Notes under the pieces: generated by a model
The model's input: only the letters and a program-made list of their open reading frames with translations
Told to the model about the DNA's origin: nothing
The model's database searches: none
Assembly: GCF_030506285.1 (NCBI RefSeq)
Contig: NZ_CP119422.1
Location: 3,305,001-3,369,000, forward strand
Source of the DNA: Catalinimonas niigatensis
GTDB taxonomy: Bacteria; Bacteroidota; Bacteroidia; Cytophagales; Cyclobacteriaceae
Direction of reading: 5' to 3'
DNA length: 64,000 nucleotides
Position numbers and translations under genes: made by a program
Part shown: positions 27,781-37,177 of the stretch, piece after piece
How the letters are laid out: every line of letters starts with the position of its first letter
How positions within the stretch are numbered: position 1 is the stretch's first letter

Positions 27781-28049
27781 GCCCAAAGCACCTACACCAT
27801 CAGAGGCCATGTGAGCAATGCCAAGAGTGAGAAAGGCTAATTGAAGCTATCGTTTACCTGCCTCCAAATGTAAATGTAAAGAAAAAAGGTACGACTAGTA
27901 ACCGCTACTTCCTCTATGAAGCCTATGGCAAATATAAGCGCCTTTTCTTACTATTCTTCCGTAATATTTTGAGTGGAATTCTGAAAAGCTATCAGGCACA
28001 TGCTGAAGTATGCATAGTGGAATTAAAGCGGAAAGATTTATTGCAATGA
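27781..28049 (+). pseudogene. remnant of a TonB-dependent receptor (carboxypeptidase-regulatory-like domain)
   Basis: Reading AQSTYTIRGHVSNAKSEKG to the stop at 27838, then shifting frame at about 27836, gives LIEAIVYLPP, KKKGTTSNRYFLYEAYG and KYKRLFLLF, ending at 28049. Together this matches the N-terminal CarboxypepD_reg-like domain of SusC/TonB receptors (pattern QSTYTISGHV..., GTTSNxYGFYSL...GKYxLxFSYIGY). At least one frameshift, the loss of the signal peptide, and the loss of the plug and barrel make it a fossil. The repeat element at 27626-27751 sits exactly where the 5' end should be, so it may have taken part in the truncation. Confidence 0.7.
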
Positions 28050-28289
28050 TTTTCCCTCAGAAGACTTGTGGTTATCACTTTATGTCTGTAGTCAGCCTGC
28101 TAACAAATCCTGAGCCATCTTTACTTTTCTCTGGGCTAATCTCTTGAACTCATGCCTTGCTTAGTATGCATCAAATCTATATTTTGTGCTGATGGGATAA
28201 ATAAATGTCACTACAGCGAATGCCTTGGCTTTCTTTTCCGTTATAAAGAAGAAACAGAACAAATCAGTTATTTTTAAGGTTTTGCAGAT

Positions 28290-29396
28290 ATGCTAGGATA
28301 CCGATTTACCGACTACCAGCCCGACCCCAATCAGCAAGGACAAAGTACTTTTGATCAGTTACTGAAAATATTCATGGAACTCATGGTCATTACCTCCGGC
28401 GATGTCAACGAGACATTGCAGTGGATGACCAGCCTGGACAATCAGTACAACATCACCAATGCTGAATACGGTATGGGCGATTTTATTCAGGAGCTTAAAG
28501 ACAAAGGCTATATTACCGACGAAAATGCTGAAGGCTCTTTTGACCCAACTGCAAAAACGGAGCGCTCTATTCGTAAAAGCGCGCTGGAAGAAATATTTGG
28601 CAAGCTTAAGAAGTCCGGACAGGGCAGCCACAAAACACCTCATAGCGGTGCAGGAGATGAAGCCAGTACCGATCGCCGTGACTATCAGTTTGGTGACTCT
28701 CTGGAGCAGATTGCCATGACAGACTCCATCCGTAATGCACAGATCAATCATGGACTGGGCAATTTTACACTGACTGAAAACGATCTGGAAGTCAATGATA
28801 CAGAGTTCAAGACCCAGACGTCTACCGTACTCATGATTGACATTTCACATTCTATGATTCTGTACGGCGAAGACAGAATTACCCCTGCCAAGAAGGTGGC
28901 GATGGCATTGGCTGAATTGATCACCACCAAGTACAAAAAAGATACACTGGATATCATTGTCTTTGGCAATGACGCCTGGCAGGTACAGATCAAAGATCTG
29001 CCTTATCTGAAAGTTGGCCCTTATCATACCAATACCGTGGCGGGGCTGGAACTGGCCATGGATATTCTTCGCCGCCGCAAGACGAAGAACAAGCAGATTT
29101 TTATGATTACTGATGGCAAGCCTACTTGTCTGAAAAAGGGTATCAAATATTATAAAAACAGTTTTGGTTTGGACAGCAAGATCCTCAACAAAACACTCAA
29201 TCTGGGGGCACAATGTCGCCGCATTGGTGTACCGGTCACTACTTTTATGATTGCCTCCGATCCCTATCTGAAGCAGTTTGTTCAGAAATTTACCGAGGTC
29301 AACAATGGCAACGCCTACTACAGTAGTCTCAAAGGTTTGGGTAATCTGATCTTTGAAGATTACCGCAGAAACCGCAGAAAGCAATTTAAACAATAG
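28290..29396 (+). CDS. VWA-domain protein, partner of MoxR-type ATPase
   Basis: 368 residues with a von Willebrand A domain in the C-terminal half. The MIDAS motif is D184-I-S-H-S (LMIDISHSM), followed by the HTNTVAGLELAM threonine region and ITDGKPTC for the third metal-binding loop. The N-terminal 160 residues are helical and charged. Next comes an AAA+ ATPase gene 96 nt downstream on the same strand. VWA-MoxR pairs act as metal-dependent chaperone or remodelling systems. No signal peptide is seen, so it is cytoplasmic. The start ATG at 28290 is the first in frame. Confidence 0.88.
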   Translation: MLGYRFTDYQPDPNQQGQSTFDQLLKIFMELMVITSGDVNETLQWMTSLDNQYNITNAEYGMGDFIQELKDKGYITDENAEGSFDPTAKTERSIRKSALEEIFGKLKKSGQGSHKTPHSGAGDEASTDRRDYQFGDSLEQIAMTDSIRNAQINHGLGNFTLTENDLEVNDTEFKTQTSTVLMIDISHSMILYGEDRITPAKKVAMALAELITTKYKKDTLDIIVFGNDAWQVQIKDLPYLKVGPYHTNTVAGLELAMDILRRRKTKNKQIFMITDGKPTCLKKGIKYYKNSFGLDSKILNKTLNLGAQCRRIGVPVTTFMIASDPYLKQFVQKFTEVNNGNAYYSSLKGLGNLIFEDYRRNRRKQFKQ

Positions 29397-29492
29397 TTTC
29401 ATGCAAAATTCCAGTGATAGGTTCTTCTTCTCAGCAAGAACCTACACTTTTTTATGCACCTGAGACTTTTTTAACCTTTAACTTAAATTTAA

Positions 29493-31010
29493 ATGAAATA
29501 CCAGGACATTCCGTCTGAACAGCTTCTAAAAATTCATACGCTGGGAGAACTCAAAGCCAGTGGATATCAGGCCCGTTCTATCAAACAAGAACTCCGAGAT
29601 AACCTGATTCAACGATTGCGTAAGAAGGAAAAAGTATTTGAAGGAATTTGGGGATATGAAGAATCCGTTATTCCCGATATGGAGCGCGCTATTCTCTCCA
29701 TGCACAATATCATCTTGCTGGGCCTAAGAGGTCAGGCTAAAACTAAAATTGCCCGTATGATGATAGAATTGCTGGATGAATATATTCCCGTCATCAAAGA
29801 TTCTGAGCTGAATGATGACCCCTTACTTCCTCTTTCCAGCTTTGGAAGAACTACCATCACTGAGCATGGTGATCATACGCCTGTTGGCTGGATGCATCGC
29901 TCTGAACGTTATGCAGAAAAGCTGGCTACACCCGATGTATCAGTAGCCGACCTGATCGGGGATACTGACCCTATCAAAGCAGCCTCGCTCAAGCTACCCT
30001 ATTCCGACGAGCGGGTGATTCACTACGGGCTGATTCCGCGTTCACATCGTTCTATCTTTGTGATCAACGAGCTTCCTGATTTGCAGGCACGTATACAGGT
30101 AGCTTTATTCAATATCTTGCAGGAAGGAGACATCCAGATCCGGGGATTTAAAGTAAGACTACCGCTGGATATCCAGTTTGTCTTCACTGCCAACCCAGAG
30201 GATTATACCAATAGAGGTAGCATTGTGACCCCGCTTAAAGACAGAATTGATAGCCAGATCATGACGCATTATCCGCGTACGCTGGAGATCAGTAAAAAAA
30301 TTACGGCACAGGAAGCGAAGATTAAAGAACCTCAAAAAGCTAAGATCAAGCTTACTGACCTGGCACAAGACCTGATAGAACAGGTATCTTTTGAAGCACG
30401 GGAGAGTGAATACGTAGATGAAAAAAGTGGTGTTTCTGCCCGATTGACTATTTCTGCTTACGAAAACCTGATGAGTGCTGCCGAGAGGCGTACCTTGCTT
30501 AATGATGAGGATGAAACCTTTATCCGGGTGTCTGACTTTATCGGCGTAATTCCTTCTATTACCGGTAAGGTAGAGTTGGTATACGAAGGAGAGCAGGAAG
30601 GCCCTGGCATCGTGGCCCATAATCTGGTAGGGAAAGCTATACGTACCCAGTTTCTCAAGTACTTCCCTAATCCCGATGATAAGCGCAAGCAGAAAGATAA
30701 AAATCCCTACAAGAAGATCGTAGAATGGTTTGGAGAAGGGAATCAGGTAGATATACTGAATGACCTCAGCAACAAAGAACATAAAAAGCGACTGAAAAGC
30801 GTACCAGGCCTGGAAGAACTTGTGAAAAACCATCACGCCAAAGTAGATGATAATAATCGTCTCTTTCTGATGGAATTTGCCCTGCATGGACTGGCGGAAT
30901 ACAGCCAGCTAAGCAAAAAGCAGCTGACTGCCGGTACGCAGTTCAAAGACCTGCTGAGCAGCATGTTCTCTATGCCTGAGCTGGGCGATGAGGACGATTT
31001 TGACGAATAG
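29493..31010 (+). CDS. MoxR/magnesium-chelatase-like AAA+ ATPase
   Basis: 505 residues. Walker A is GLRGQAKT (77-84) and Walker B is IFVINELPDL (188-197) with Asn in place of the usual Asp before the catalytic Glu. Sensor 1 is FVFTANPEDYTNRG, followed by PLKDRIDSQI, as in ChlI/MoxR ATPases. A C-terminal lid and an extra helical region (about 300-505) make it longer than a minimal MoxR. It probably remodels a client together with the VWA protein encoded just upstream; clients are unknown. The two genes form a likely operon. The protein is cytoplasmic. Confidence 0.9.
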   Translation: MKYQDIPSEQLLKIHTLGELKASGYQARSIKQELRDNLIQRLRKKEKVFEGIWGYEESVIPDMERAILSMHNIILLGLRGQAKTKIARMMIELLDEYIPVIKDSELNDDPLLPLSSFGRTTITEHGDHTPVGWMHRSERYAEKLATPDVSVADLIGDTDPIKAASLKLPYSDERVIHYGLIPRSHRSIFVINELPDLQARIQVALFNILQEGDIQIRGFKVRLPLDIQFVFTANPEDYTNRGSIVTPLKDRIDSQIMTHYPRTLEISKKITAQEAKIKEPQKAKIKLTDLAQDLIEQVSFEARESEYVDEKSGVSARLTISAYENLMSAAERRTLLNDEDETFIRVSDFIGVIPSITGKVELVYEGEQEGPGIVAHNLVGKAIRTQFLKYFPNPDDKRKQKDKNPYKKIVEWFGEGNQVDILNDLSNKEHKKRLKSVPGLEELVKNHHAKVDDNNRLFLMEFALHGLAEYSQLSKKQLTAGTQFKDLLSSMFSMPELGDEDDFDE

Positions 31011-31100
31011 TCCATTGCTACACAGGCTATTATTGTGAAGGAGCCGTTATAAAAGCATAGCGGTTCTGTTTATCTACAGGAATTAACAACAGTATGGGTC

Positions 31101-31781
31101 ATGTCTATGCAGGAGATTCAAAGACTAGTAAGCCGAGGTGAAGGAGAAAACATTGAGTTTAAAAGAAAAGTAGCCCATCCAGAAAAAATAATCCGGGAAA
31201 TTGTGGCCTTTGCCAATACCAAAGGAGGAAATCTGCTCATAGGCGTAGATGATAATGGCAGTATCCCTGGTATCAAATTTGCCGATGAGGAGATTTTTGT
31301 GCTGGAAAAAGCCATCCGTGAGTGGTGCCGTCCTAAACTTGAGTATGAAATAGAAGTAGTGCAGATCAATGGCAAAAAATCTGTAGTACATTATAAGATC
31401 AAGGAAAGTGAAAAAAAACCCCACTACGTACTCAATGAGGAACAAAAAAATGTGACACACCACAAAACTCAGCTTCGTAAACACAAAGGCAAAGCTTATG
31501 TACGCTTTGAAGATAAAAGCCTGCAGGCTAGCCCTGAAGTCTGGAAAATTCTAAAACGCGGACGCAAACCCCGGGATATGAAGTTTACTTTTGGAGAAAA
31601 AGAAAAGCTCCTTATGGAATATCTCGAGAAGCATGCTTACATTACACTTTCCGAGTTTTCCAGGCTTGCCCGGCTGCCTCGTTTTCGCGCCTCGCAGACC
31701 CTGGTTTTGCTGGTGCTGGCCAATGTGCTCAAAATTATACCCCGGGAAAAAGAAGATATTTTTATGCTGAAGTTTTCTTGA
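31101..31781 (+). CDS. AlbA_2 (Schlafen-type) putative DNA-binding protein
   Basis: 226 residues. The N-terminal 130 residues form the AlbA_2/DUF4062-type domain: GEGENIEFKRKV, then IVAFANTKGGNLLIGVDDNG with the conserved ANTKGG and GVDD motifs, and VHYKIKESEKKPHYV. The last 60 residues (FTFGEKEKLLMEYLEKHAYITL) look like a winged helix. Proteins of this group are predicted transcriptional regulators or nucleic-acid-binding factors. The gene follows the MoxR gene by 90 nt on the same strand and could be cotranscribed. Met1 (31101) and Met3 (31107) are both possible starts. Confidence 0.85.
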   Translation: MSMQEIQRLVSRGEGENIEFKRKVAHPEKIIREIVAFANTKGGNLLIGVDDNGSIPGIKFADEEIFVLEKAIREWCRPKLEYEIEVVQINGKKSVVHYKIKESEKKPHYVLNEEQKNVTHHKTQLRKHKGKAYVRFEDKSLQASPEVWKILKRGRKPRDMKFTFGEKEKLLMEYLEKHAYITLSEFSRLARLPRFRASQTLVLLVLANVLKIIPREKEDIFMLKFS

Positions 31782-31869
31782 GATATTCTTTACATTTAGT
31801 ACCCTCTCTCGGAAGTAGAATCCGCGAAACAAATAGTGTAAGTAGAAAATTTGTAATAGTCACACATTT

Positions 31870-33285
31870 ATGGGGACCACGAGAAAGAAGCCCGGCAGGA
31901 TGCCCGGCAGTGCAACTACTGACAGCAAAACCAAAAGTAATGGCCGCTCCACTACCAAAACCAAGCAAAAGAAAATATTTGTTCTTGATACTTCGGTGAT
32001 TTTGTATGCTCATGATGCAATCATGCATTTTGAGGAACATGACGTTGGCATACCTATTACCGTACTGGAAGAGCTGGATCAGTTTAAAAAAGGCAGCGAT
32101 ACCCGCAACTTTGAGGCGCGTGAGTTTATCCGTATGCTGGATCAACTTTCTGCCGATCACACATTACGGGACTGGATTCCACTCAATGGCAAGTCTAAAG
32201 GTTCTTTCAAAGTCATCATGAGCCCGGAGAGTGAGGTGGATGCTGAAAAAATATTTGATGAGAAAAAGCCTGATCATAAGATACTCAATGCGGCGCTTTC
32301 ATTAAAAGAAGAAAATCCCGATCGCAAAGTAATCCTGGTTACCAAAGATATTAATTTGCGGCTGAAGGCTAAATCTCTTAATCTCACTGCCGAAGATTAT
32401 GAAACTGGCAAGGTAAAGCATGTAGCCGATCTGTATAGCGGCAAAACAGTTTTTGACCGTGTGAACAGTGACAAAATCAGCGATCTGTACAAGAACGGGT
32501 TTGCTGAGGTTGAAGAGATCATGAACCCCAAACAGGTAAGCGCCAATGGTTATTATATCCTGAAAAGTACCAAGAATTCAGCCTTATGTTATTATAACCC
32601 TATCCTGCATCGGATAGAAAAGGTAGAGAAAAAACAGGCTTACGGCATTCGGCCCAAGAATGCTGAACAAGCTTTTGCCCTACATGCTATCCTCAATCCT
32701 GATGTGAAGCTGGTTTCTATACAAGGGGTCGCTGGCACCGGAAAAACGCTTCTGGCACTGGCAGGGGCTTTAGAACAGCGGCGTGAATACAAACAGATCT
32801 ATCTGGCTCGTCCTATCGTTCCCTTAAGCAATAAAGATATAGGCTATCTACCCGGTGACATCAAGTCCAAGCTCAATCCTTATATGCAGCCTCTGTGGGA
32901 TAATCTTAAATTTATTCAGAATCAGTTTAATGAGAATGACAAAGACCATTTGCGGATATCCGAGATGCTCAATACTGAAAAACTGGTCATCACGCCACTG
33001 GCTTACATCCGGGGCAGAAGTCTGTCCAATATCTTTTTTATTGTAGATGAAGCACAAAACCTTACACCGCACGAAGTAAAAACCATCATTACCAGGGCAG
33101 GAGAAAACACCAAGATATTATTTACCGGTGACATTTATCAGATAGACACGCCTTATCTGGATTCTCAGAGTAACGGTCTCTCTTACCTTATTGACAAGAT
33201 TAAAAGTCACCCTCTTTATGCGCATATTACCCTGGAAAAAGGAGAGCGCTCAGAACTGGCTAATCTGGCAAATGATCTTTTGTAA
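31870..33285 (+). CDS. PIN domain-PhoH family ATPase/ribonuclease
   Basis: 471 residues. After a basic, low-complexity N-terminus comes a PIN nuclease domain (about 35-180) with the acidic residues of FVLDTSVILYAHD, VLEELDQFKKG and VTKDINLRLK. A PhoH P-loop domain (about 255-471) follows with Walker A GVAGTGKT near residue 290 and Walker B IFFIVDEAQNL. This is the PhoH2-type fusion (YlaK-like), which unwinds and cleaves RNA in studied members. A start inside, near Met of the PIN domain, is possible but the ATG at 31870 is the natural one. It follows the AlbA_2 gene by about 90 nt. Confidence 0.92.
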   Translation: MGTTRKKPGRMPGSATTDSKTKSNGRSTTKTKQKKIFVLDTSVILYAHDAIMHFEEHDVGIPITVLEELDQFKKGSDTRNFEAREFIRMLDQLSADHTLRDWIPLNGKSKGSFKVIMSPESEVDAEKIFDEKKPDHKILNAALSLKEENPDRKVILVTKDINLRLKAKSLNLTAEDYETGKVKHVADLYSGKTVFDRVNSDKISDLYKNGFAEVEEIMNPKQVSANGYYILKSTKNSALCYYNPILHRIEKVEKKQAYGIRPKNAEQAFALHAILNPDVKLVSIQGVAGTGKTLLALAGALEQRREYKQIYLARPIVPLSNKDIGYLPGDIKSKLNPYMQPLWDNLKFIQNQFNENDKDHLRISEMLNTEKLVITPLAYIRGRSLSNIFFIVDEAQNLTPHEVKTIITRAGENTKILFTGDIYQIDTPYLDSQSNGLSYLIDKIKSHPLYAHITLEKGERSELANLANDLL

Positions 33286-33378
33286 GAGGCCTTACCGATG
33301 TAATGTTGGATAAATATAAAGCACATACTCAGTCTGTAATTTATTTAAATTGCGGTTATTCCTAATGCCCTACTGCTG

Positions 33379-33678
33379 ATGATGCTTTTGCAAATCCTCT
33401 TATGGCTATCCTCTTTTTATCTGCCAGGCACCGACAATTGCAAAGGTGAAATGGTAGATGGCCTCCAACAGGGCCAGTGGCAATGTTTTTATACCAGTGG
33501 CAAAGTGCAGGAAGAAGGTAATTATCAGAAAGGGCAGAAGGTAGGCCACTGGAAATTCTATCACGAAAACGGCAATATTGCTTTAGAAGGTGATTATACA
33601 GACGGCCACGAAAGTGGTAGCTGGAAAATGTACGACGAATCCGGCAACCCGCTGGATACCATAGATTACGGAAACTAG
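33379..33678 (+). CDS. exported MORN-type repeat protein
   Basis: 99 residues with a short hydrophobic leader (MMLLQILLWLSSFYLPGT) and four repeats of about 22 residues: GLQQGQWQCFYTSGKVQEEG, KGQKVGHWKFYHENGNIALE and DGHESGSWKMYDESGNPLD. This is the MORN_2 (toxin/antitoxin-like) repeat common in Bacteroidota secreted proteins. The function is unknown, and export is likely. It follows phoH by 93 nt. Confidence 0.75.
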   Translation: MMLLQILLWLSSFYLPGTDNCKGEMVDGLQQGQWQCFYTSGKVQEEGNYQKGQKVGHWKFYHENGNIALEGDYTDGHESGSWKMYDESGNPLDTIDYGN

Positions 33679-33760
33679 AGGCTCCCTTTCGCAAACTTTA
33701 TAAGCTCTCCATAGTTCTTTTAGTATAGATTTTTTTAACCACTACTACTTTTTGATCATA

Positions 33761-34273
33761 ATGGTGAAGCAATATTTATCAATCCGCGATGATATATTAT
33801 CCAATACTGTCCACGATGAAGCAGGAGAGAGAATAGGCAAGATTAATGATCTTCTGATTGATCCGGAGGACAATCAGCCTAAGATAGTGATCCTTTCTGA
33901 TGGAGGCGTGCTGGGTATAGGCAGCGATTATTTTGCACTCCCTTTCCAGTTACTGCGCTTTAATACGCATTCTTCTGATGTAAGCCTTAAGGTCGAATCT
34001 CAACGCATCAAAGATGCTCCCTTAGTTGATATGCGTAAACTTAAAGGTAACGATAAGGAAGAACAGGATAAACTGTTCAGATACTACGGAGTCAATGCTT
34101 TGGAAAACCGGGAAAATGAATCAGTAGATAACCAACAATACACACAGGAAAGACAATCCGATAACCCTCACGAAGGGTATGAGGGTTCAGCCAAAACCAC
34201 CAATGAAGCTCCTGAAAGTAATCCTGCTGACGATATGGATTATGATCAGCTTAAGCGGGGGAAAGACAAATAA
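33761..34273 (+). CDS. PRC-barrel domain protein
   Basis: 170 residues from the ATG at 33761; a TTG three codons upstream is a weaker alternative. The N-terminal 80 residues form a PRC barrel: SIRDDILSNTVHDEAGERIG, then KINDLLIDPEDNQPKIVIL and GSDYFALPFQLLRF. The tail is acidic, Gln/Asn-rich and probably disordered. PRC-barrel proteins of this kind are stress-related or RNA-processing accessory proteins; the role is not defined here. A terminator follows, shared with the convergent rplS. Confidence 0.85.
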   Translation: MVKQYLSIRDDILSNTVHDEAGERIGKINDLLIDPEDNQPKIVILSDGGVLGIGSDYFALPFQLLRFNTHSSDVSLKVESQRIKDAPLVDMRKLKGNDKEEQDKLFRYYGVNALENRENESVDNQQYTQERQSDNPHEGYEGSAKTTNEAPESNPADDMDYDQLKRGKDK

Positions 34274-34296
34274 AAAACGTTATCATCAGATTTTTC

Positions 34297-34338
34297 AATA
34301 CCCTCTGGCACTACTGCTTTGAGGGTATTTTATTTTTG
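34297..34338 (+). terminator. terminator after the PRC-barrel gene
   Basis: A 9-bp stem aataccctc/gagggtatt (34297-34305, 34321-34329) with a 15-nt loop and the T-rich tail tttattttt. Confidence 0.75.
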
Positions 34339-34400
34339 ATAATAACGTTTGTTGTTTTATAGGAAAAACACGCTTTAGCTTTATTTAAAGCGCAGCTATC

Positions 34401-34754
34401 TTACCGTCTTTCTTTGATACGGGCAGCTTTACCCTGGCGACCTCTTAAGTAGTATAATCTTGCTCTTCTTACCTTACCTTTTCTTACTACTTCAATTTTA
34501 TCAATACTAGGAGACAAGAGAGGGAAAATTCTTTCTACTCCGATCCCATTAGATACTTTTCTTACGGTGAAGGTTTCTCCATTAGAGCTAGGATTACGAC
34601 GCTGAATGACCACGCCCTGAAACTGCTGGATACGATCTTTGTTACCTTCAGTAATTTTTACGTGTACATTGATGGTATCTCCTGCCTGAAATTCAGGATG
34701 CTTTTTGCGGACCTCCTGATATTCTTCCTCTATAACTTTTAACAGATTGCTCAT
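34401..34754 (-). CDS. rplS: 50S ribosomal protein L19
   Basis: A 117-residue protein, the normal length for bL19. Diagnostic segments are [56 protein letters not shown] and [19 protein letters not shown]19 lies at the interface of the ribosomal subunits. Here the gene stands alone, without rpsP, rimM or trmD. A -7-like box (34795-34802) and a short leader precede the ATG at 34754. Confidence 0.98.
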   Translation of the reverse strand: MSNLLKVIEEEYQEVRKKHPEFQAGDTINVHVKITEGNKDRIQQFQGVVIQRRNPSSNGETFTVRKVSNGIGVERIFPLLSPSIDKIEVVRKGKVRRARLYYLRGRQGKAARIKERR

Positions 34755-34794
34755 GATATATTATAAATTAAATGCTCTTCCCGAAAAAGAACTG

Positions 34795-34802
34795 CAAATA
34801 TA
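34795..34802 (-). promoter_or_regulatory. possible -7 promoter box of rplS
   Basis: tatatttg on the minus strand matches TAnnTTTG and would give a transcript with a leader of about 34 nt. The -33 region is weak. Confidence 0.4.
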
Positions 34803-34919
34803 GGAAATATCTACTAAGGTTTACCATAACGATATAGATTTTTCTCTAAAGATAGAGATTTTAGAAGGTTAAACCTTCTTCTTGAGAAGGGGACGAAATA
34901 CAAAAGAAACGACAACACA

Positions 34920-34950
34920 AAAAAAGCTCCTCTTTTATGAGGAGCTTTCA
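34920..34950 (-). terminator. terminator of the fasciclin lipoprotein gene
   Basis: A perfect 10-bp stem aaagctcctc/gaggagcttt (34923-34932, 34939-34948), preceded by A-run giving U-tract on the minus strand, 24 nt past the stop. Confidence 0.85.
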
Positions 34951-34971
34951 ATAAATAAAGTTACAGGTTTC

Positions 34972-36318
34972 TTATTGAGTTACTTTCACAGCAATCTCAA
35001 TACTATCTGCTCCACCATCAAACTCTCCATCATCATTACCATCTACTATTTCTAATACTTGTAAAATTCCATAACGGTTATCTACAGTTCTGAAAGCATA
35101 AAGATCCCCTGCAGAAAGATTATTAATCTCTGATACTTCATCTTCAGTAGCTACTTCATATTCCTGTACCAATCGGGCAGCATCTGCTGCACTAATGGCA
35201 TTAAAGTCGTCTATGCTAAGATTGTTAGTAGCGCGGAACATAGTTTCATTCAAAGCACTCCAATTCGCTCCGTTTGGCCCAAGATTGTAAACAGCCGCAG
35301 GATAATCAGAAGGAGCTGCCAGGGAAGCTTCATTGGTTGCACCATAATAATAACCAAAGTCGATGTCAGCAGAAGTAACACCGTTTCCACCTACTACCTC
35401 ATCTACACTGTAAGTTTCTCCTGTGCTTGAACTGAAAAATGTTTCAGAAGTACGAGTACCTGAAGCCTGTCCTAATGGAGCAGCTAATAACACAGCTTCA
35501 TACTCGATCACTGTCTGGGGTAGCAATACCTGATTGATTACATGCACGATACCATTACCAGTTTCTATATCGGCAGTAGTAACAGTAGCTCCATTGATCA
35601 TTACTGTATTATCATCAATCCTTACCGCCACGCTAAGCCCATCAGGATGCTGCGTCTCGATAATATCTCCATTTTCAAGTTCACCAGAAGCGACACTTCC
35701 GTCAACAACATGATATAGCAGAATATCAGCCAAATCCTCTCTTGCTAAAAGATCTTCTTGAGTAATCCCTAAAACAGTAAGCAGATCCTCAAACGCTTGA
35801 TTGGTAGGCGCAAATACAGTATAATCAGCATTCTCATCACTCAATGTTTCTACCAGATCAGCCGTACCCAGTGCTTCTACTAAAATGCTAAGATCATCAC
35901 TAGATGTTGCTGCATCTACTACAGTCATATATCCTACATCAATAGTAAGTTGCCTGTTGATACCTCCTGAAGAAAAAGTTAGAGTAGCTTCATCATCTAA
36001 GCCGGCAGCAGCACTTACTGTAACTGTGATTGCACTACCTGAAACAACTGTATTAGTACTTGGTACATTTACAACTGAACCATTGTTAGTAACAACACTA
36101 ATCTCATCAGTGCTGCCTGTCCCTAAAGATAGGGTAATTTCAATCTCTGAACCAGGTGCAGCAATTATAGTGTCACCCTCAATTGTTGCGCCATCCACAG
36201 ATAAAGATATCGCATCATCTCCACCAATCGGATCTTCTCCATCGTCCTCGCAACTAGCTAGAAAAAGTACGGATAGTACTAATGAGCTAAATAAAAAATA
36301 ACGCAAAAGTTTACTCAT
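34972..36318 (-). CDS. fasciclin-domain lipoprotein
   Basis: 448 residues. The lipobox LFLASC (Cys23) and an acidic DDGEDPIGGDD linker indicate a surface or periplasmic lipoprotein. Residues about 40-130 form an Ig-like domain. A FAS1 (fasciclin) domain spans about 135-275, with YTVFAPTNQAFEDLL and the closing GNGIVHVINQVLLP. The C-terminal 170 residues (FGYYYGATNEASLAAPSDYP, LYAFRTVDNRYGILQVLEI) form a domain I do not recognise; similar regions occur in other Bacteroidota lipoproteins. FAS1 domains mediate adhesion. Monocistronic with a clear terminator. Confidence 0.88.
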   Translation of the reverse strand: MSKLLRYFLFSSLVLSVLFLASCEDDGEDPIGGDDAISLSVDGATIEGDTIIAAPGSEIEITLSLGTGSTDEISVVTNNGSVVNVPSTNTVVSGSAITVTVSAAAGLDDEATLTFSSGGINRQLTIDVGYMTVVDAATSSDDLSILVEALGTADLVETLSDENADYTVFAPTNQAFEDLLTVLGITQEDLLAREDLADILLYHVVDGSVASGELENGDIIETQHPDGLSVAVRIDDNTVMINGATVTTADIETGNGIVHVINQVLLPQTVIEYEAVLLAAPLGQASGTRTSETFFSSSTGETYSVDEVVGGNGVTSADIDFGYYYGATNEASLAAPSDYPAAVYNLGPNGANWSALNETMFRATNNLSIDDFNAISAADAARLVQEYEVATEDEVSEINNLSAGDLYAFRTVDNRYGILQVLEIVDGNDDGEFDGGADSIEIAVKVTQ

Positions 36319-36694
36319 CTTAATTAAATTATTTGGTTTGAAAAATATTACTTATTGTTAAAAGTGCTTTATGCAAAACTTGTGCAGTAATTACACTTTT
36401 AAGTACTTTTTGAAAAATTTGTTTGTGAAAAAAGTATGAAAAAGGTACATATTCGTATTAAGTGATTAGAGAGGATCTTCCTGTTTGCTTTACAACAAAT
36501 ACCTTTGCGCAATGGATATTCTGAGTATTTATCTGGAAAGTACAAAGGAAAATAAGCTTAATACTGCGGAGTCATTTTTTACTCAACCTCTCAAAAAATA
36601 AAAACCTAAAAAAACAATTTTATATTCATCCAACATCACATTATAAAAATTCAGATTAAAAAATTTATTTATTTAAAATTCGCTTTTTCACTGC
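36319..36694. other. 376-nt AT-rich intergenic region
   Basis: It holds a tacctttg (TAnnTTTG) at 36500-36507 immediately before a 29-codon open frame (36512-36601). Neither is supported by any known family. Nothing else was recognised. Confidence 0.4.
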
Positions 36695-37006
36695 TCAAGC
36701 TACACTTAGAATAGAAGAAAGCAGTTCACGTTTGGTCATTAAACCGGCTTTTCGCCAAAGCACCTGACCTTCTTTAAAAAGCATCAGAGTAGGAACGCTG
36801 CGAATTTGAAATTGTTGCGCAGCTGCCGGATTTCTATCTATATCTACTTTGATCACCTTTACCTGATCTGCCAATTCTTTAGCCACCTGCTGTACTATGG
36901 GGCCTAATGTCTGGCAAGGGCCACACCAGGTAGCATAAAAATCTACCAATACTGGTACTGATGCATTGATCAAGGCAGCAAAACTTTTTTTCTCAGTAAC
37001 ACTCAT
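36695..37006 (-). CDS. trxA: thioredoxin
   Basis: A 103-residue thioredoxin, with the redox-active W28-C-G-P-C31 in VDFYATWCGPCQTLGP and the cis-Pro loop RSVPTLMLFKEGQ. It is a cytoplasmic disulfide reductase. Compared with the main thioredoxin it lacks an unusual extension, so it may be the general Trx or one of several paralogues. The C-terminus ILSVA is normal. The gene is isolated and diverges from the DPP-IV gene. Confidence 0.93.
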   Translation of the reverse strand: MSVTEKKSFAALINASVPVLVDFYATWCGPCQTLGPIVQQVAKELADQVKVIKVDIDRNPAAAQQFQIRSVPTLMLFKEGQVLWRKAGLMTKRELLSSILSVA

Positions 37007-37177
37007 GCTTAAAACTCTTTATCTAAGCAAATTGCTCATACATAATAATTATATATGAGTCTGTACTTAAATTTTAAAGAGATACATTCTTCTCTTACTT
37101 TATATAATGGATGAACTTTGAAATTGTTATTTTCAATTTTGAAATTTTATTTGTCGGCAATATTTATAGCTATATCT

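Noticed and set aside
27622-27840. 72-codon open frame
   Set aside because: It translates the palindromic repeat element into the start of the TonB receptor remnant; the two parts are unrelated.
36512-36601. 29-codon open frame just after a tacctttg box
   Set aside because: The box would place the transcription start at or inside the ATG and the peptide matches nothing known; too weak to call.
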